15,368 nucleotides of DNA. Origin: Actinomycetota bacterium. GTDB taxonomy: Bacteria; Actinomycetota; Actinomycetes; S36-B12; UBA5976. Shown here piece by piece: positions 12,121 to 15,368 of the stretch (position 1 is its first letter; every line of letters begins with the position of its first letter). The position numbers and the translations under genes are program-made. Location: contig VGAH01000016.1 in assembly GCA_016870945.1 (NCBI GenBank), positions 1-15,368 on the forward strand. Direction: 5' to 3'. The notes under the pieces were generated by a model. It was not told where the DNA came from, ran no database searches, and saw only the letters and a program-made list of their open reading frames with translations.

Positions 12121-14772
12121 ATGTCGAAATATCCTCGAACCGTCGAACGAATATCAAAAGATGGCGAAAATTTTGATTTCTTCTCGATAAGAGACCTGCC
12201 AGGGGTCGACCGCCTTCCGTTTAGCTTAAAAGTCTTACTTGAGAACGTTGTTCGAAACTGGGACGGGGTCAATGTCACCGATGACCATATTGCGGCAGTC
12301 CTTGATTGGCGACCCGAGGCGCAAGCAGAAAAAGAAATACCGTTCAAGCCCGCTCGAGTCTTAATGCAGGACTTCACCGGTGTTCCAGCAGCTGTCGATC
12401 TTGCCGCGATGCGTGATGCGATAAAGGCGATGGGTGCTGACCCTCGCAAAATCAACCCGCTAGCCCCCGGCGAACTTGTCATCGATCATTCGCTAATAGT
12501 CGAGGCGTTCGGAACCGATAGAGCTTTTGAAATAAACGTCGATCGCGAGTACGAGCAGAATCGCGAGCGATATCAACTTCTGCGCTGGGCCCAAGAAGAG
12601 TTAGCAGAGTTCAAAGTGGTGCCGCCGGGCACAGGAATCTGCCACCAGGTCAACATCGAGTACTTAAGCCGAGTGGTGATGCTGCGAAATGGGGTCGCTT
12701 ACCCCGACACCGTGGTGGGCACAGATTCACACACCACCATGGTTAATGGGTTAGGCGTGGTCGGTTGGGGCGTTGGAGGAATCGAAGCAGAAGCTGCCTT
12801 GCTCGGGCAAGAAGTAAGCATGCTCGTACCTGAAGTAGTCGGTTTCAAGTTAAGCGGCGAACTCACACCGGGCACGACCGCAACTGATTTGGTGTTAACA
12901 GTCACCGAGATGCTTCGCAAGCACGGGGTTGTAGGTAAGTTCGTGGAGTTTTACGGCCAGGGGTGCGAATCAGTCTCGCTTGCTACTCGCGCAACGCTTG
13001 GCAACATGAGCCCTGAGTACGGGTCGACGATCGCGATATTTCCGATAGATCAAATCACTCTGGACTATCTGACTTTGACGGGCCGATCACCCGAACATGT
13101 GGCTTTAGTGGGGGAGTACGCGAAGCGTCAAGGTTTGTGGCTTGACCCGAATGCCACGCCTGAGTTTTCGGCCAAGCTTGAACTTGATCTAGCCCAAGTC
13201 GAGCCGAGTTTGGCAGGCCCGCGGCGCCCCCAAGATCGAATCAGCCTGCGTCGCGCCCAAGAGGCATTTCGAGAAATCTTGCCTAGCTTTACTAAAGACC
13301 CCTCAACTAAGACCCTAATTGACGTATCTGGTCAAGAGTGCGAGATCGGTCACGGCTCGGTAGTGATTGCTGCAATCACCTCTTGTACAAACACTTCGAA
13401 CCCAACCGTGATGGTTGCAGCCGGGCTGCTCGCGAAAAATGCCTTCGAAGCAGGTCTTGAACGCAAACCTTGGGTGAAAACGAGTCTCGCGCCTGGTTCG
13501 CAGGTGGTTACTGACTATTTGGACAAAGCCGGCCTTACCCCTTACTTGGACAAACTTGGCTTTGACCTCGTCGGTTACGGGTGCACGACATGCATTGGTA
13601 ACTCAGGGCCGTTGCTTGATTCGGTAAGTGCTGCAGTCAACGAGCACGACTTATCAGTTGCTGCCGTCTTGTCTGGTAATCGAAACTTCGAAGGGCGCAT
13701 CAACCATGACGTGAAAATGAATTACCTTGCAAGCCCGCCACTAGTAGTGGTCTACGCACTAGCCGGCACCATGAACATCGACTTGTACAACGAACCACTT
13801 GGCCACACACCGGATGGCAAACCGATTTACATGAAAGATATTTGGCCTCACCCCAAAGATGTCGAGCAAGCCATTGCGGAGTCTCTCGATGCGGCGATGT
13901 TCAAACAGCGCTACGCAACCGTCTATCAGGGTGATTCACGATGGGAAAACCTTGAGACACCCACTGGTACCACTTTTTCGTGGCAGCCCGATAGCACTTA
14001 CATTAGAAAGCCCCCGTTCTTCGAGAATTTCTCTGCGACGCCAAGCCCAGTAAAAGACATAGACAATGCGCGAGTCTTGGTTTGGCTCGGTGATTCGGTA
14101 ACCACCGACCACATCTCCCCGGCGGGTGCTATTCGGCCCGAGACCCCTGCGGCCTATTACCTCTCAGACCACGGTGTTGCTCGGCGAGATTTTCACTCTT
14201 ACGGCGCGCGACGTGGTAACCATGAAGTGATGGTGCGCGGCACGTTCGCCAACATTCGATTAAAAAACAAGCTAGTCGAGGGCGTAGAAGGCGGTTACAC
14301 GATGAACCTTCTAACCGGTGAGCGCTCAACCATTTTTGACGCGTCTGTTGCGTATCAATCCGCTGGCGTGCCACTGGTCGTACTGGCCGGCAAAGAATAT
14401 GGATCAGGGTCCTCTCGAGACTGGGCCGCTAAGGGCTCGGCACTTCTTGGCATCAAGGCCGTCATTGCCGAATCTTTCGAAAGAATTCACAGATCGAACT
14501 TGGTGGGTATGGGCGTTGCCCCGCTGCAATTTCTGCCAGGCGAAAGCCCTGAGACTTGGGGGTTAACTGGTAGCGAGTCGCTATCAGTTAAAGGGTTAGA
14601 GCAAATACAAAATGGCCCTGTGCCAAAACGCGTGAAAGTGATTTCTGTCGACCAAGCTGGCGCGAGTCGTGAGTTTGAAGTTCTCGTTCGAATAGACACC
14701 CCAGCTGAGGCCGACTATTACCGTAACGGCGGCATTTTGCCTTTTGTTTTAAGGAACCTTCTAAACGAGTGA
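12121..14772 (+). CDS. acnA: Aconitate hydratase (AcnA/IRP1 type)
   Basis: [4Fe-4S] enzyme of the TCA cycle interconverting citrate and isocitrate via cis-aconitate. The 883-residue product has the length of the AcnA/IRP1 branch. Seen in order: LMQDFTGVPAAVDLAAMRDA near 81-100, VDHS-like VIDHSLIVEAFG, VGTDSHTTMVNGLGVVGWGVGG near 200-221, the cluster ligands Cys422 (TSCTNTSNP), Cys488 and Cys491 (GCTTCIGNSGP), and the swivel domain with GDSVTTDHISPAG and GKEYGSGSSRDWAAKG carrying the active-site Ser-Arg. All key residues are present. The ATG follows a TAACCT box. Its stop overlaps the next gene as GTGA. An RNA methyltransferase gene I recall between the permease and acnA in some relatives is absent. 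Confidence 0.97.
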   Translation: MSKYPRTVERISKDGENFDFFSIRDLPGVDRLPFSLKVLLENVVRNWDGVNVTDDHIAAVLDWRPEAQAEKEIPFKPARVLMQDFTGVPAAVDLAAMRDAIKAMGADPRKINPLAPGELVIDHSLIVEAFGTDRAFEINVDREYEQNRERYQLLRWAQEELAEFKVVPPGTGICHQVNIEYLSRVVMLRNGVAYPDTVVGTDSHTTMVNGLGVVGWGVGGIEAEAALLGQEVSMLVPEVVGFKLSGELTPGTTATDLVLTVTEMLRKHGVVGKFVEFYGQGCESVSLATRATLGNMSPEYGSTIAIFPIDQITLDYLTLTGRSPEHVALVGEYAKRQGLWLDPNATPEFSAKLELDLAQVEPSLAGPRRPQDRISLRRAQEAFREILPSFTKDPSTKTLIDVSGQECEIGHGSVVIAAITSCTNTSNPTVMVAAGLLAKNAFEAGLERKPWVKTSLAPGSQVVTDYLDKAGLTPYLDKLGFDLVGYGCTTCIGNSGPLLDSVSAAVNEHDLSVAAVLSGNRNFEGRINHDVKMNYLASPPLVVVYALAGTMNIDLYNEPLGHTPDGKPIYMKDIWPHPKDVEQAIAESLDAAMFKQRYATVYQGDSRWENLETPTGTTFSWQPDSTYIRKPPFFENFSATPSPVKDIDNARVLVWLGDSVTTDHISPAGAIRPETPAAYYLSDHGVARRDFHSYGARRGNHEVMVRGTFANIRLKNKLVEGVEGGYTMNLLTGERSTIFDASVAYQSAGVPLVVLAGKEYGSGSSRDWAAKGSALLGIKAVIAESFERIHRSNLVGMGVAPLQFLPGESPETWGLTGSESLSVKGLEQIQNGPVPKRVKVISVDQAGASREFEVLVRIDTPAEADYYRNGGILPFVLRNLLNE

Positions 14773-15368
14773 AGTTCTTTCTAGCCCTGTTTGCGGCTGC
14801 GGCATTGGCAGCCGGTTGCGGGCAGGGCGAAGTCAGTGCGCCGGTAGTTGAAAATGAAGAGGCGCTTTCTGAAGGCCCATCGAACTCAGTCGAGCAACGT
14901 CCCCCGGCAGCTTGCGTTCTTTTTGCTGACGACGGGCCGGATTCACGATTCTTAATTGAGGACGAGCCCCGCTTAACGAGCGCTTTTGCGCAAAGCGGCA
15001 TCGCTTTGCGCCTGCTTAACGCAAAGGGTGACCCGACTCGCTTTAGCGAGATGGCTAACGAGCTAATAAGTGGTTCTTGCTTCGTTTTGTTCATGACTAG
15101 TCCTGATTCGGCCACCGGGGTCGCAGTGATAGCCAGAGCTCAAGAGCGGGGCCTACCAGTTGTTGACTATGAGAACTTAACGCTGGGCGGTGGGGCTGAC
15201 TATCACCTTGGTTTCGATTTGGTCTCAGTAGGGGTAGAGCAGGGTCGCGCATTGCTTGAGTGCTTGCCAGAAAAGACCAAAAAACCACGAGTCGTCTATT
15301 TGAATGGTTCACCAACCGATGTCAATGCGACTTTGTTAAAACTTGGCTACGCCGAAATCTTGGAAGGC
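14769..15368 (+). CDS. Sugar ABC transporter substrate-binding lipoprotein, partial
   Basis: Periplasmic-binding-protein type 1 lipoprotein, probably the sugar receptor of an ABC importer. The first 200 codons are present and the frame is open at the window end. GTG 14769 overlaps the aconitase stop (GTGA). A hydrophobic signal (residues 2-15) ends in a lipobox LAAGC with Cys17 as the lipidated residue. After an acidic linker come ACVLFADDGPDSRFL, TSPDSATGVAVIARAQERGLPVVDYENL, TLGGGADYHLGFD and VVYLNGSPTDVNATLL, which follow the XylF-type (xylose/ribose) pattern I know. The specific sugar cannot be fixed from the fragment, and the ATPase and permease genes would have to lie downstream. Confidence 0.88.
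   Translation, partial: MKFFLALFAAAALAAGCGQGEVSAPVVENEEALSEGPSNSVEQRPPAACVLFADDGPDSRFLIEDEPRLTSAFAQSGIALRLLNAKGDPTRFSEMANELISGSCFVLFMTSPDSATGVAVIARAQERGLPVVDYENLTLGGGADYHLGFDLVSVGVEQGRALLECLPEKTKKPRVVYLNGSPTDVNATLLKLGYAEILEG

Noticed and set aside
14588..15115. Minus-strand open frame of 175 codons across the aconitase end and the lipoprotein start
   Set aside because: It is antisense to two well-supported genes and has no domain signature; the plus-strand lipobox and binding-protein motifs explain the region.
1..15368. Possible mobile element, defence system or CRISPR array
   Set aside because: No transposase, integrase, phage or toxin-antitoxin signature, no regularly spaced repeats, and gene order follows the conserved actinobacterial core; codon use looks uniform by eye.

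Overview
The window looks like a chromosomal core region of an uncultured, compact actinobacterium (Actinomycetes), probably one of the streamlined aquatic lineages. The case rests on gene content. Families essentially confined to Actinobacteria sit side by side: SepH (DUF3071), DUF5998, DUF4193, DUF4235, DUF3093, DUF3710 and DUF3159. They are grouped with a SuhB-like phosphatase, dUTPase, a CeoB/CeoC-type pair of TrkA proteins, an APC-superfamily permease and aconitase, in an order I recognise from Mycobacterium and Streptomyces. Base composition is moderate (about half GC by eye). Genes are tightly packed, GTG and TTG starts are common, and several operon-first genes have a -10-like hexamer 6-7 nt before the start codon, which suggests leaderless mRNAs. 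The longest stretch without a gene is about 120 nt (4904-5023).

Layout. Positions 1-1248 (minus) hold the 5' part of a type IIA topoisomerase A subunit, most likely topoisomerase IV ParC. It diverges across 31 nt from a DUF5998 gene (1280-1867, plus). A minus-strand pair follows, MFS transporter (2802-4022) then sepH (1905-2762), ending in a recognisable intrinsic terminator. Diverging from the MFS gene are an inositol-monophosphatase-family enzyme (4073-4903) and the small zinc-ribbon protein DUF4193 (5024-5320). A DUF3093-DUF4235 minus-strand pair runs tail to tail into DUF4193. DUF3093 diverges from a five-gene plus-strand operon with overlapping stop/start junctions: PaaI-like thioesterase, dut, DUF3710, OB-fold protein, DUF3159 (6093-8757). 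The operon runs tail to tail into two translationally coupled TrkA/RCK genes (8737-10055, minus). These diverge from a 660-residue permease closely resembling the Bacillus potassium importer KimA (10106-12088, plus). Aconitase (12121-14772) follows, with a 4-nt overlap into a xylose/ribose-type ABC substrate-binding lipoprotein that is cut by the window end.

How they may work together. ParC and SepH serve chromosome decatenation and FtsZ-based division. The dut operon joins dUTP removal to three conserved proteins of unknown role. The two RCK proteins and the KimA-like permease form a plausible potassium-uptake module with no TrkH/KtrB pore in sight; this is the most attractive functional hypothesis here. 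No mobile elements, CRISPR arrays, tRNAs or rRNAs were seen.
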